From an uncultured Mycoplasmatota bacterium (GTDB lineage Bacteria > Bacillota_I > Bacilli_A > RF39 > UBA660), in assembly GCA_946613765.1 (NCBI GenBank), contig CAMOFW010000004.1:1-24464 (forward strand): a stretch of 24,464 nucleotides of DNA, read 5' to 3'. The notes under the pieces were generated by a model, which had not been told where the DNA came from, did not search any database, and saw only the letters and a list, made by a program, of their open reading frames with translations. Of this stretch, positions 1 through 8,752 are shown in pieces. The position numbers and the translations under genes are program-made. How positions within the stretch are numbered: position 1 is the first letter of the stretch; each line of letters begins with the position of its first letter.

Positions 1-534
1 CCTAGTCCTAAAGCAGAACCTTTTAAGATGTGGCTTGCATCTCTTGGTAAAGAAAGAATAGATGAAGTATTTGATCCTGAAAAAGCAATTATAAGAGCAA
101 TTAATTACTATAGGAATAAAGAATTCTCTGATGAATGGATTAAGAAAAGATTAATAGGAATAGTTGATAGGTTTGCTTTAACTGATATATGGAAAGAATG
201 TGGTATAGATGAACCGTATGAATATGCTTTATTAACTAATGAAATATATAAGACTTGGTCTGGAATGAAAGCAAATGAATATAAAGAGTATAAAGGATTA
301 AGAAAAGAAAACCTAAGAGATAATATGTCTAATATTGAAATAGCATTAACTGATATTGGTGAGATAGCAACTCATGATATAGCAGAAGCTAAACATCCAG
401 TAGGATTAAAAGAAAATATAGATGTAGCTAAGATGGGTGGAAGTGTAGCTAAAGCAGCTAGAGATAAATATGAAAGTATTACTGAAAAAACAGCTATATC
501 AAGTAAAAGAAGAAATAATCGTCAATTAGATTAG
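1..534 (+). CDS. BRO family / phage antirepressor-type protein, 3' part
   Basis: The reading frame is open from the first base, so the gene starts before the window; the first internal ATG at 28 is not a convincing start. The visible part begins PSPKAEPFKMWLA and continues with conserved blocks such as KRLIGIVDRFALTDIWK, EYALLTNEIYKTWSGM, GLRKENLRDNMSNIE and KMGGSVAKAARD. From memory of the family, these match the C-terminal half of BRO-N (antirepressor / DinD-like) proteins, whose DNA-binding BRO domain would lie upstream. Such proteins are found in prophages and also as stand-alone chromosomal genes with unclear roles. The gene ends in TAG. No other phage gene is visible here, so prophage membership is open. 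Family assignment is fairly sure; function in this host is unknown. Confidence 0.75.
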   Translation, partial: PSPKAEPFKMWLASLGKERIDEVFDPEKAIIRAINYYRNKEFSDEWIKKRLIGIVDRFALTDIWKECGIDEPYEYALLTNEIYKTWSGMKANEYKEYKGLRKENLRDNMSNIEIALTDIGEIATHDIAEAKHPVGLKENIDVAKMGGSVAKAARDKYESITEKTAISSKRRNNRQLD

Positions 535-560
535 AACTATTACTATTATTAATTATTAAA

Positions 561-569
561 TGGTATACT
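561..569 (+). promoter_or_regulatory. Extended -10 promoter for the HETRH gene
   Basis: TGGTATACT fits the TGnTATAAT extended -10 pattern, with no good -35 at the expected distance. Transcription would start near 576, leaving a very short leader before the AGGTG ribosome binding site at 581-585. Confidence 0.45.
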
Positions 570-591
570 ATTAGTATAGTAGGTGAGTATG

Positions 592-2457
592 ATGTACGAA
601 CAAAGATTTATTGATTTAGTTGATGAAAATTATTTAGATAATATTATTACTAATCAAAGTTCAATGCCTGCTTCTATTAATGATAGAAGTATGAATGGCC
701 AAGCTAGGTATTATGCATTTCAACATTATATTATTAAAGCTTCTAAGGATTCTAAAAGAAAGAAACAATGTGAAAAATATATAGGTATATTTTATGATGA
801 CTTCATAAATAATCCTCATTTATTCTATAATAGTCCACTTCTTAGAAACACTAATATTGATTTGTTACTTACTGATCCTACAATGAATACAAAGATTAAA
901 AACTTTAGAGATACTTACTTTGATCCTCAATATGCAATGAAATTATACAATAAGGAAAGAACTAAACCTCTAACTGATAAGGAAAAGAACAGATTATATT
1001 CATTCTTTTTAACTAGAATAAATAATCCTAAGTATGAAACATATTTTAAAAATGAAATTAAAAGAATATTAAATAATGATTATAAGAGTTTAACTGATTC
1101 AGAACTTGCTTTTTATGGTCAATATGTTTCTAATTATTTGGCAGATGTATATGGATTAGAGGAACCAACTCATGTTGTTATTGGCAAAGAAACATCAGTA
1201 AGAGGATTACAACGTGGAGATGGATTTATTCTACTTGCTAGAGATAATATTGATTCATTAGCTTTATTCACTAAAACAACATGTCACGAAACAAGACATG
1301 TATATCAAAATTATTCATCAAAAAATAAAGATAATCGTGAAGCTTTTGATATAGCTACTTTTTATTTATTTTCTAAATATTTAAATACAGGTACATATGA
1401 TTCATATCATACTAATTATAAATATAGTGGTATTGAATTAGATGCTGAAATATATGGTCATTCAGGTGCTATTGTATTTTTAAATCAATTTGATAAAAAA
1501 GATTATTCCCAAGATGTTAAAAATAATCGCCAAAAGGTTGTTGATAATAGAAGATATTATCCATTTATGATAGATGAAAATGGAAAAGCTCATCCAATTG
1601 ATACATTTATTGCTGAAGAACTTGATAAGATAATTGCTGCTCATCCAGAAGAAATAAAGAATTATCCTGTTTTAAAAGATTTATATTACAGTGATGGTAA
1701 AGTAAGACCTTTTTCTAATATAATGTTTAGTAGAATTAATCATACATTGGAAAATAGACAAGTTTATTCTAATCATATTTTTAAAGGTATTTATAATGGT
1801 GAATTAAATTCTGTAGATTTATCTAAAAGTGATGATGAATATATAATGAGTTTTGGTAATACTTTATCTCAAATTTATAGAGATGCAGTATTCTCTAATC
1901 TATGGCAATATATAAGAGATGAAGAAGTATCATTCAATGATAAAAAGTTAAATGAAAATCAGATAATATTTGCAACTAATTATTATCTTGATCTTGCTAA
2001 TCAAACTCTTAATTTTATTTATTCTAACTTTGATTTATTAATGTTTCCTTATATGAATGGAGAAGTAGATAGTAATGTTCCTTTATTTAATTTCTTCTAT
2101 GATTTTAGAGATTTTACATTAGATAAAATTGATAATCCTGTTATAAAGAAGAATCAAAATACTATTAATAGAATAATGGAATTAAAAAGAAAAACTGATT
2201 GGATTATATATAAATATAATATTGCTTATATTCAATCAAGAATAAAAGATTATCCTGATGAAATATTAAATTATTCGTTTAATTATAAAGATAAAGGTGA
2301 AATAACATTTAAATATTACTGTGAAAATATTCTTCCTAAGATGTTAGATGGACATCAAGAAATGAATACTAAGGATGGTAAATTATATGTAGGTACATTC
2401 TTAAAGGGAAGAGTTAAATATATTGAAAATAAATTAAATGAACAACATACTTTATAA
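592..2457 (+). CDS. Putative zinc metallopeptidase-like protein (HETRH)
   Basis: A 621-residue protein with no signal peptide or clear membrane segment, so probably cytoplasmic. It contains TTCHETRHVYQ (HExxH at residues 232-236) and, about 45 residues later, IELDAEIYGHSG, whose Glu282 or Glu286 could be the third zinc ligand. This layout suggests a gluzincin-like metallopeptidase. The rest is rich in Asn, Tyr, Asp and Lys and I do not recognise a named family. Possible starts are GTG 583, ATG 589 and ATG 592; I chose 592 because the AGGTG at 581-585 sits 6 nt before it. A strong terminator follows. The substrate is unknown. A second HExxH protein without a signal peptide lies at 21631-22614, but the two sequences do not look closely related. 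Confidence 0.55.
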   Translation: MYEQRFIDLVDENYLDNIITNQSSMPASINDRSMNGQARYYAFQHYIIKASKDSKRKKQCEKYIGIFYDDFINNPHLFYNSPLLRNTNIDLLLTDPTMNTKIKNFRDTYFDPQYAMKLYNKERTKPLTDKEKNRLYSFFLTRINNPKYETYFKNEIKRILNNDYKSLTDSELAFYGQYVSNYLADVYGLEEPTHVVIGKETSVRGLQRGDGFILLARDNIDSLALFTKTTCHETRHVYQNYSSKNKDNREAFDIATFYLFSKYLNTGTYDSYHTNYKYSGIELDAEIYGHSGAIVFLNQFDKKDYSQDVKNNRQKVVDNRRYYPFMIDENGKAHPIDTFIAEELDKIIAAHPEEIKNYPVLKDLYYSDGKVRPFSNIMFSRINHTLENRQVYSNHIFKGIYNGELNSVDLSKSDDEYIMSFGNTLSQIYRDAVFSNLWQYIRDEEVSFNDKKLNENQIIFATNYYLDLANQTLNFIYSNFDLLMFPYMNGEVDSNVPLFNFFYDFRDFTLDKIDNPVIKKNQNTINRIMELKRKTDWIIYKYNIAYIQSRIKDYPDEILNYSFNYKDKGEITFKYYCENILPKMLDGHQEMNTKDGKLYVGTFLKGRVKYIENKLNEQHTL

Positions 2458-2463
2458 ATATAG

Positions 2464-2490
2464 AACTACTCATAAGAGTAGTTTTTTATT
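2464..2490 (+). terminator. Rho-independent terminator
   Basis: An 8-bp stem (AACTACTC / GAGTAGTT) with an ATAA loop is followed by a T run. It closes the HETRH gene. Confidence 0.85.
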
Positions 2491-2519
2491 TACAGATTAA
2501 AGACTAATATATTTATTTA

Positions 2520-2528
2520 TGATATACT
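2520..2528 (+). promoter_or_regulatory. Extended -10 promoter for the GH5 gene
   Basis: TGATATACT matches the extended -10 pattern. It lies between the upstream terminator and the AGGGAG site at 2541-2546. No convincing -35 is seen. Confidence 0.5.
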
Positions 2529-2554
2529 TATAACTAGAATAGGGAGTGTGTTAA

Positions 2555-4399
2555 ATGAAAAAGAACATCGTTTGTTTTATCTTTATGATTCTTATATCTT
2601 TATCATTTATTAATACTGTTAATGCTTATGATTATAAATATATAGATGTAGGTCATGAAAAACTACATGTTGAAAATAGAAAGATACTTGATAAAGATGG
2701 TAATGAATTTGTAATGAATGGTATTGCTATTGCTCAAGTATTTGGCTCTACTTCTTTTAAACCTGAAAGAATGAGTTTAGAAACTTTTACTCTTTTAAAA
2801 GAAGCAGGTTTTAATGCAATTAGATTTCAAATAACTTCAGAGTTATTTTATGATTATTCTACTCATACATTTAAAGAAAATAATCTTAATGATTTAAAAC
2901 AATTAATGAAGAATGCTGAAGATGCAGGTATTTATATAATACTTGATATGCATGGAGTTAAAGATAGTAATCCTAATCAATTTTCTTCAACTGAAGGACA
3001 TGAGTTCTGTTTTGTAAGTGAAGAAGGCCATGAATGGACTGATGAATTCTATACTGTCTGGGAAAAGCTAGCAGATACAGTTAAAGATTATGGTTCACTA
3101 CTTGCTTATGAGTTATTAAATGAACCGCAAGTATGTTATAAGACTACTCAACAAGCTGCTTTAAATTATTATTCTAATCTTTTACAAACAACAGTTAATA
3201 AGATTAGAACAATAGATCCTGATACGATTATTTCTTTCCAACCAGTTCATAATTATAGAAAGTATAATGCTGATGATTATTATCCATATGCATCTCCTGA
3301 AATAACTAAGTTTCCAAATGTAACTGGTGGAAATTTCTTAGTAGATTCAAGACATGAATATAATACTTTAATATATGATCAAGATTATAGAGTTATTAAT
3401 ATGAGTACTGCTACTGGTGTTGAAACAGAAAGTGGTAACTATAAAGGTTATAATTCAACTGGTATTAGTAATTATTATGAGTTTTCTAATAATATGACTA
3501 TTAGTCAAACTGTTGAATGTGTAGATTCTTCTAATGATTGTAGAGTTGCTTGGTTTGTTGCTGATTTCCTTAATTTTAATGATGGAGGAACAGTTAAATT
3601 AAATAATATTAAGATTTATCAAATTGATGAAGATAATTCAGAACATTTAGCTTTTGAAGCTAAGAGTACTGATCCAGCTGATAAGATTACTTATTATAAA
3701 TTAGATGGATTATTTGATACTTATAACTTAAGTAGTACAGAAACTATTAAATTATATTGGGATCAATTAACTAATTTAAAATTAGGTATTACTAAAGGTA
3801 AAAAAATAAGAATAGATTTAAATATTGATTTAACTGGTTATAAAGATGGAAGTAGAATTACATTTGAACATAATACAGTTAGAGTTAAACCAAATAAAAG
3901 AGGTTATGCATTAGTTCAAGGTAAAGATAAACTTGAAGATTACTTTGCTTATTTAGATGAAATATCTGCAGAATATGGAAGCCCTTTATACTTTGGTGAA
4001 TTCTGTTTAATAGCTCAATATGTTAATGATTATTCTAATGATAGAGCATATACAGATGACTTCTATGATTTAGCTCTTAAGTATCATCTAAATTGGATTT
4101 GGCATAGAATGAGTGAATATCCAGCTGATAATGGGTTTGGTGCTTATATAAATGGAATAACACCAACAGTAGAGAATAGAAGACCAAATCAATGGGCTTA
4201 TGATTTTCCTAAGTTATTAAGCTTAACTCCTGAGTATGCTGCTTCTAAAAAGCCAACTAGTACTGATGAATCTAAGAAGGTTGCTAATCCTAAAACTGGA
4301 GTAGAAGATTACATAGTAAGTGGTTTAATAGTAATCTTTATGTTAGGTATAATTATTTATAAAGTAAATAATAAAGATAAGTTTAAAAATAGTTTATAG
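2555..4399 (+). CDS. Secreted, wall-anchored GH5-family glycoside hydrolase
   Basis: A 614-residue enzyme expected to hydrolyse beta-glucan or beta-mannan-type chains on the cell surface. Residues 1-24 form a signal peptide ending VNA. GH5 landmarks appear in order: NAIRFQ (Arg90), LDMHG (His133), ELLNEPQ (acid/base Glu190), DSRHEY (His267), LYFGEF (nucleophile Glu482) and NWIWHRM (Trp515/Trp517). About 190 residues between His267 and Glu482 exceed a normal GH5 loop and read as a beta-rich module, possibly carbohydrate-binding. The C-terminus has NPKTG (578-582), a hydrophobic stretch (about 586-602) and a Lys-rich tail, which is the layout of a sortase signal with N in place of L. AGGGAG sits 8 nt before the ATG. 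The gene is its own transcription unit. Family assignment is strong; the exact substrate cannot be read from sequence. Confidence 0.88.
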   Translation: MKKNIVCFIFMILISLSFINTVNAYDYKYIDVGHEKLHVENRKILDKDGNEFVMNGIAIAQVFGSTSFKPERMSLETFTLLKEAGFNAIRFQITSELFYDYSTHTFKENNLNDLKQLMKNAEDAGIYIILDMHGVKDSNPNQFSSTEGHEFCFVSEEGHEWTDEFYTVWEKLADTVKDYGSLLAYELLNEPQVCYKTTQQAALNYYSNLLQTTVNKIRTIDPDTIISFQPVHNYRKYNADDYYPYASPEITKFPNVTGGNFLVDSRHEYNTLIYDQDYRVINMSTATGVETESGNYKGYNSTGISNYYEFSNNMTISQTVECVDSSNDCRVAWFVADFLNFNDGGTVKLNNIKIYQIDEDNSEHLAFEAKSTDPADKITYYKLDGLFDTYNLSSTETIKLYWDQLTNLKLGITKGKKIRIDLNIDLTGYKDGSRITFEHNTVRVKPNKRGYALVQGKDKLEDYFAYLDEISAEYGSPLYFGEFCLIAQYVNDYSNDRAYTDDFYDLALKYHLNWIWHRMSEYPADNGFGAYINGITPTVENRRPNQWAYDFPKLLSLTPEYAASKKPTSTDESKKVANPKTGVEDYIVSGLIVIFMLGIIIYKVNNKDKFKNSL

Positions 4400-4416
4400 T
4401 ATTAAACCAATACAAT

Positions 4417-4443
4417 AAAAAGACATTATTACTAATGTCTTTT
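4417..4443. terminator. Bidirectional terminator between convergent genes
   Basis: An 11-bp stem (AAAAGACATTA arm paired with TAATGTCTTTT-type arm, loop TTAC) has A-rich and T-rich flanks, so it can work on both strands. It serves the GH5 gene and the reverse-strand gene, whose stop codon lies inside it. Confidence 0.8.
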
Positions 4444-4689
4444 GTTTTGCCTTAATGATCTTGTTTTAATTCCTGAATTATTAGATCCATATATAGTTGG
4501 ATGAGATTCTATATATTCAATTCCTGCATTATATTCAGCTTTATTTTGTTCAACTCTTTTTTGAATAGTTCTATCTAATTCTTCAAGGTAAGCACTTGAA
4601 ATTGGAATGGTTTCTTTTGGAATAAAAGGTTCTACTGCAGGTACATAATTTAGTTTTACTTTTTTAAATTTCTTTTTTTCTTCACTCAT
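4432..4689 (-). CDS. Small basic hypothetical protein
   Basis: An 85-residue protein starting MSEEKKKFKKVKLNY, Lys/Arg-rich at both ends, with a predicted helix around ISSAYLEELDRTIQKRVEQNK. It has no signal peptide or membrane segment. A GGAGAG site lies about 6 nt before the ATG, an extended -10-like promoter lies further upstream, and its stop is embedded in a terminator, so it looks like a genuine gene. I recognise no family. It sits on the opposite strand between two secreted carbohydrate-active genes, but nothing in it suggests secretion, so a link is not supported. Confidence 0.65.
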   Translation of the reverse strand: MSEEKKKFKKVKLNYVPAVEPFIPKETIPISSAYLEELDRTIQKRVEQNKAEYNAGIEYIESHPTIYGSNNSGIKTRSLRQNKRH

Positions 4690-4716
4690 AATTACTCTCC
4701 AAATATTTATATTTAA

Positions 4717-4725
4717 ATTCTAGCA
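4717..4725 (-). promoter_or_regulatory. Extended -10 promoter, reverse strand
   Basis: Read on the minus strand this is TGCTAGAAT, an extended -10-like element about 28 nt before the start codon of the small reverse gene. It is divergent from the promoter at 4765-4773. Confidence 0.4.
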
Positions 4726-4764
4726 TAATAATGGTAAAAGTGTTATATTTTTTCTTCATATATA

Positions 4765-4773
4765 TGATATAAT
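4765..4773 (+). promoter_or_regulatory. Extended -10 promoter for the dockerin/cohesin operon
   Basis: TGATATAAT is a perfect TGnTATAAT element. Its -35 region is weak and contains a T tract. Expected transcription start is near 4780. Confidence 0.6.
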
Positions 4774-4804
4774 TTATATATCATAGGGAAGTAGTGATTG
4801 CAAC

Positions 4805-7800
4805 ATGAAGAACATAAAAACTTTCGTTATTCTTTCAGGGTTACTTATTGTACTTTCAATTTCAATTATCATTGGAATTTCTTTTGCGTTACCTGAAGGT
4901 ATAGAAAATGTTACTACTTTAACTAAGAATAAAATTCAAACCATTAGAAATACTAAGAATACTAGTTTAACTGGTAGAGATACTAATAATATTTATTATG
5001 TTTCAAATAGTGGTAATGATGATAATGATGGTAAAACACCAGATACTGCATGGAAGACTATTAAAAAGGTTCAAACTGTATTAGATGTTAATGGTGGTAT
5101 TCCAGATGGTTCTACTATTTTATTTAATAGAGGGGACATTTTTAGAGGTCAATTAACTGTTTATAAAAGTGATATATTACTTGGAGCATATGGAGATGAA
5201 GAAAAGAATAAACCTAAAATATATGCATCTCCTTATGATGGAACTAAAACAGGTGAATGGGTAGAAGTTAAGAATAATATTTGGAAATACACTATTGATG
5301 GTAATGACCAAATATTTAAGAAGGATGTAGGACAAATATGGTTCTTTTGTAATCATAGTAATAGTACATGTAATAGAACTACTACGATGGGTGATATTCA
5401 TTATGCTATGGCTCAAAAGAAGATGACATATTTTAATGTTGAAGAAAATGAAGATATGTTAGTTGAATTATTAACTCAAGATTTAGATTTTTATCATATG
5501 GGTCATAATTCAAATAATGGTTCAGGTGACTTTAAAAAAGATGGTGGAGCTATATATGTATATTCTACTAGTAATCCTGCTACTAGATTTGATGAAATAG
5601 AATTTAATGTTGGTGGTAATACTATTGGTTATAACAATACTTATGGTATGGATTTACAAGTAGATAACTTAGAGGTTAGATATGCTGGTAAACATGGTAT
5701 TGGTGGTGGAACTACATCTAATCTTTATGTAACTAACTGTGAATTATCATTTATTGGTGGTATGGTACAAAAATATGATCCTGAAGGTTTATGGCCAGTT
5801 AGACTTGGTAATGCTGTAGAAGTATATGGTAGTGTTATGGACAAAACAGTTACTAGAAATACTGGTAGTACTACTTATAAAGTTAAAAAAGGATTATATG
5901 TTTATAATACTTATGTATATGAAGTATATGATGCTGGTTTAACTTTCCAATATACTGCTAATGTTAATAATTATTCTCCAGTTGAAAGAGTAGAATTTGA
6001 TAATAATGTAGTTGAATATTGTAGTTACAATATTGAATATTGGAATAACTATAAACCTGGAGATGGTGCTGTTAATGATATAACATATAATATTGATAAT
6101 ACTTATTTAAATAAAATATATTTTACTAATAATATCTTTAGATTTGCTGGTATGGGATTTACTGAAACTAGACCTGAACACGGATATGAAGCTTTAATTA
6201 AAGCTTGGGATGGCGGAGATGATAGTTATTCTCATAATAGAATAAAGTCTGGTGGAGAATTTATTATTGAAAATAATTATTTTGATACTACTGGTAAGTT
6301 AAAAGATAATCAAGGTAATGATGTAGAAATATGGATGCTACATATTACTGCTCATAATCAAGAATCTATGCCTACTATTAGAAATAATAAATTCTTTAAT
6401 TATAATGGTAAAAATCTAGGACAAGTAATGTCTACTGATTCACTTAATTGGCAAAAAAGAGTAATAGAATATGATACAGAATTAAATTATGATAATAATT
6501 TACTTAAAAATAATGAATTCTATGCTTATAATGAAACTTCTAAACCAACTGGTGTTAGAAATGGTACTACTGGTGATAATACTTGGACACTCGATTTAAA
6601 TAAACATACATTAAGAATAAGTGGTACAGGTGCTATGGCTGATTATACTGAATCTGATTTACCTGAATGGTATCAATATGCTAAGTATATTCATACACTT
6701 ATTATTGATGAAGATGTAACTGCAATAGGTAAATATAGTTTCTATAATTTAAAATATTTAAGTAATATTGTTATTAATGCTAAGTCATTAAAAAATATGA
6801 CTTGGAACAATAATATGTTTACTGATGCAGGTACATGTACTACTGGTATAACTGTAGAATTTGGAAGTAATGTAGAAAAGATTCCGGACTTCTTATTCTT
6901 CCCAACAAATATTAGTCAAACAGTTCCTTATATAACTAAGATGGATATTAAAGGAGATAAGATTACTTATATTGGTGCTTATTCACTTAGTTATATTAAG
7001 ATAACTGAACTTAAAATACCTGATAGTGTTACTACTATTGGTAAATATGCTTTAAGTGGTGCATCTGCATTAAAAGTACTTGCAGTATCTAATAATGTTG
7101 TAGATATTCCTGAAGGATTTATTAAGAATGCTAAAACACTTGAAACACTTATATTAGGGAAAAAAACAGTTAGTTGTGCTAAAGAATCATTTGCAGGACT
7201 TAAAATGTTAGATACATTAATAGTTCCTAATGAATTATTTACTATTCCAACTGAAGAGAATGTTAATGCATTTACTACTTTTAATACTAAAACTAAACTA
7301 AGAATAATAGGTTCTACTAACATGGCAAATTATGTTTCTTTAATAAATGCACAAGCAAGTAATTCTGCTATTTATATAGATTTAATTAATTATAGACCTG
7401 TTATATATGGTGATAGTAATACTTTTTATGCTACTTATACTGAAGCATATATAAATGAAGATACTACATTTGAAGCTAAAGCATTATCAACTGCTGATGT
7501 TAATGTAACAGGAGCTAAATATAGATATATAGATAATCAAGGACATGCTCATTATATGAAAGGTGTACATTTATCAGATAATACTATTAGTAATATTCAA
7601 ATGGATGTAGAATTAACTGGTAATATAACTAATGAAGTATCTAAATCTATTGATGATCAAAATATAGTATTCTTAGGTAATTCTTTATTAGTAGGATATG
7701 GTAATCATGGTATGGCTTCTACTACAACTAAAGATGATTATTATTACTATGTAACTAAATATTTAAAGAGTTTAAATGGTAATATTAAAACTATTAAATA

Positions 7801-8743
7801 TGGAGCTAATACTTGGGAAGATTATTCTTCTTCTGAAAGTAGAAATAATGAAACAGAAAACTTTATTAATTATATTAAGAATAATAAGAATTCTAATAGA
7901 GTTGGTACTATCTTCTTACAACTAGGTGATAATGTTAATGAAGATAGTAAAAGAGTAACTTTTGAAACTGATATTACTTATATGATTAATAGATTAAAAG
8001 AAGAATTCCCAGATGCTACTATTTATTATGTATTTGGTAGATATAATGTTGCTACTAATAAGAATATAATTGAAAGAGTAGTACAAAATACAAGTATTAA
8101 ATATATTGATATTGGTACTTTATTTACTGAAAATAAAAAGAGTTTTAGAGATGTAACACCAACTCTTTATTCAAGATATACTTCATTTATTGGAGATAAG
8201 TATTTAGATTCTACAAATACTAGAAGATTTGTTGAATCCCAAGGTGTAGGTACACATCCAGGTAACTATGGTTTTATAGCTATTGCTGATAAGATTATTA
8301 CTTATTTAAAAAATGATGATTATAGTATTGTAGATGCTATTACATCAGATAGTTATACAATTGAATCTATGAATATTAAAGCATCTCCTGTTAATAAGAA
8401 ATTAACTAAAGATACATTCCTTTCTAATGTATCTTCTGATAGAGAAATTAGAATATATGATAGAAGTGATGCTTTAGTTAATACTAATGATAGAATTGGT
8501 ACAGGTTACAAGGTTGTATCTGGTAATTCTACTTATCATGTAATTCTTAAAGGTGATGTTAATGGTGATGGTCAAATAACATTATCAGATGTTTCAATGT
8601 TATATAATCATTATCGAGGTAAAATTACTCTTACTGATTATTATTTAGAAGCTGGTAAGATATCAAATAAGAGTACTGTTACTTTATCTGATAATGCTCG
8701 TTTATATAATTATTACAAAGGAAAAATAACAACATTAGGATAG
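4805..8743 (+). CDS. Large secreted multidomain protein: beta-helix, BspA-like repeats, SGNH hydrolase-like, dockerin
   Basis: A 1312-residue exported protein. Residues 1-30 are a signal peptide or signal anchor. Residues 62-570 start IYYVSNSGNDDNDGKTPD and have the NNxF-type turns of a right-handed parallel beta-helix, as in pectate-lyase-like polysaccharide enzymes. Residues 590-840 have LRR_5/BspA-like repeats (TAIGKYSFYNL, TTIGKYALSG). Residues 953-1170 look like an SGNH/GDSL esterase: FLGNSLLVG (Ser960), LQLGDN (Gly1041, Asn1043) and GTHPGNYGF (His1151). The Asp expected three residues before that His is Val1148. Residues 1248-1312 are dockerin-like: DVNGDGQITLSD is a full calcium loop, while the second repeat lacks the Asp/Asn ligands. 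The ribosome site (GGGAAG, 14 nt upstream) is poorly spaced, but no other start fits. The next gene encodes a cohesin-like receptor. A glycan-active enzyme is likely; the reaction is unknown. Confidence 0.85.
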   Translation: MKNIKTFVILSGLLIVLSISIIIGISFALPEGIENVTTLTKNKIQTIRNTKNTSLTGRDTNNIYYVSNSGNDDNDGKTPDTAWKTIKKVQTVLDVNGGIPDGSTILFNRGDIFRGQLTVYKSDILLGAYGDEEKNKPKIYASPYDGTKTGEWVEVKNNIWKYTIDGNDQIFKKDVGQIWFFCNHSNSTCNRTTTMGDIHYAMAQKKMTYFNVEENEDMLVELLTQDLDFYHMGHNSNNGSGDFKKDGGAIYVYSTSNPATRFDEIEFNVGGNTIGYNNTYGMDLQVDNLEVRYAGKHGIGGGTTSNLYVTNCELSFIGGMVQKYDPEGLWPVRLGNAVEVYGSVMDKTVTRNTGSTTYKVKKGLYVYNTYVYEVYDAGLTFQYTANVNNYSPVERVEFDNNVVEYCSYNIEYWNNYKPGDGAVNDITYNIDNTYLNKIYFTNNIFRFAGMGFTETRPEHGYEALIKAWDGGDDSYSHNRIKSGGEFIIENNYFDTTGKLKDNQGNDVEIWMLHITAHNQESMPTIRNNKFFNYNGKNLGQVMSTDSLNWQKRVIEYDTELNYDNNLLKNNEFYAYNETSKPTGVRNGTTGDNTWTLDLNKHTLRISGTGAMADYTESDLPEWYQYAKYIHTLIIDEDVTAIGKYSFYNLKYLSNIVINAKSLKNMTWNNNMFTDAGTCTTGITVEFGSNVEKIPDFLFFPTNISQTVPYITKMDIKGDKITYIGAYSLSYIKITELKIPDSVTTIGKYALSGASALKVLAVSNNVVDIPEGFIKNAKTLETLILGKKTVSCAKESFAGLKMLDTLIVPNELFTIPTEENVNAFTTFNTKTKLRIIGSTNMANYVSLINAQASNSAIYIDLINYRPVIYGDSNTFYATYTEAYINEDTTFEAKALSTADVNVTGAKYRYIDNQGHAHYMKGVHLSDNTISNIQMDVELTGNITNEVSKSIDDQNIVFLGNSLLVGYGNHGMASTTTKDDYYYYVTKYLKSLNGNIKTIKYGANTWEDYSSSESRNNETENFINYIKNNKNSNRVGTIFLQLGDNVNEDSKRVTFETDITYMINRLKEEFPDATIYYVFGRYNVATNKNIIERVVQNTSIKYIDIGTLFTENKKSFRDVTPTLYSRYTSFIGDKYLDSTNTRRFVESQGVGTHPGNYGFIAIADKIITYLKNDDYSIVDAITSDSYTIESMNIKASPVNKKLTKDTFLSNVSSDREIRIYDRSDALVNTNDRIGTGYKVVSGNSTYHVILKGDVNGDGQITLSDVSMLYNHYRGKITLTDYYLEAGKISNKSTVTLSDNARLYNYYKGKITTLG

Positions 8744-8752
8744 GTGATTATG

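Noticed and set aside
1..2457. Prophage region
   Set aside because: Only one BRO-type gene fragment is seen; no integrase, capsid, terminase, lysis gene or attachment repeat is present in the window.
5177..5416. Reverse-strand ORF of 79 codons
   Set aside because: It lies fully inside the beta-helix coding region, has no ribosome site or promoter, and its composition is that of an antisense shadow.
6991..7323. Reverse-strand ORF of 110 codons
   Set aside because: It is antisense to the BspA-like repeats; the hydrophobic composition reflects complementary codons and there is no start signal.
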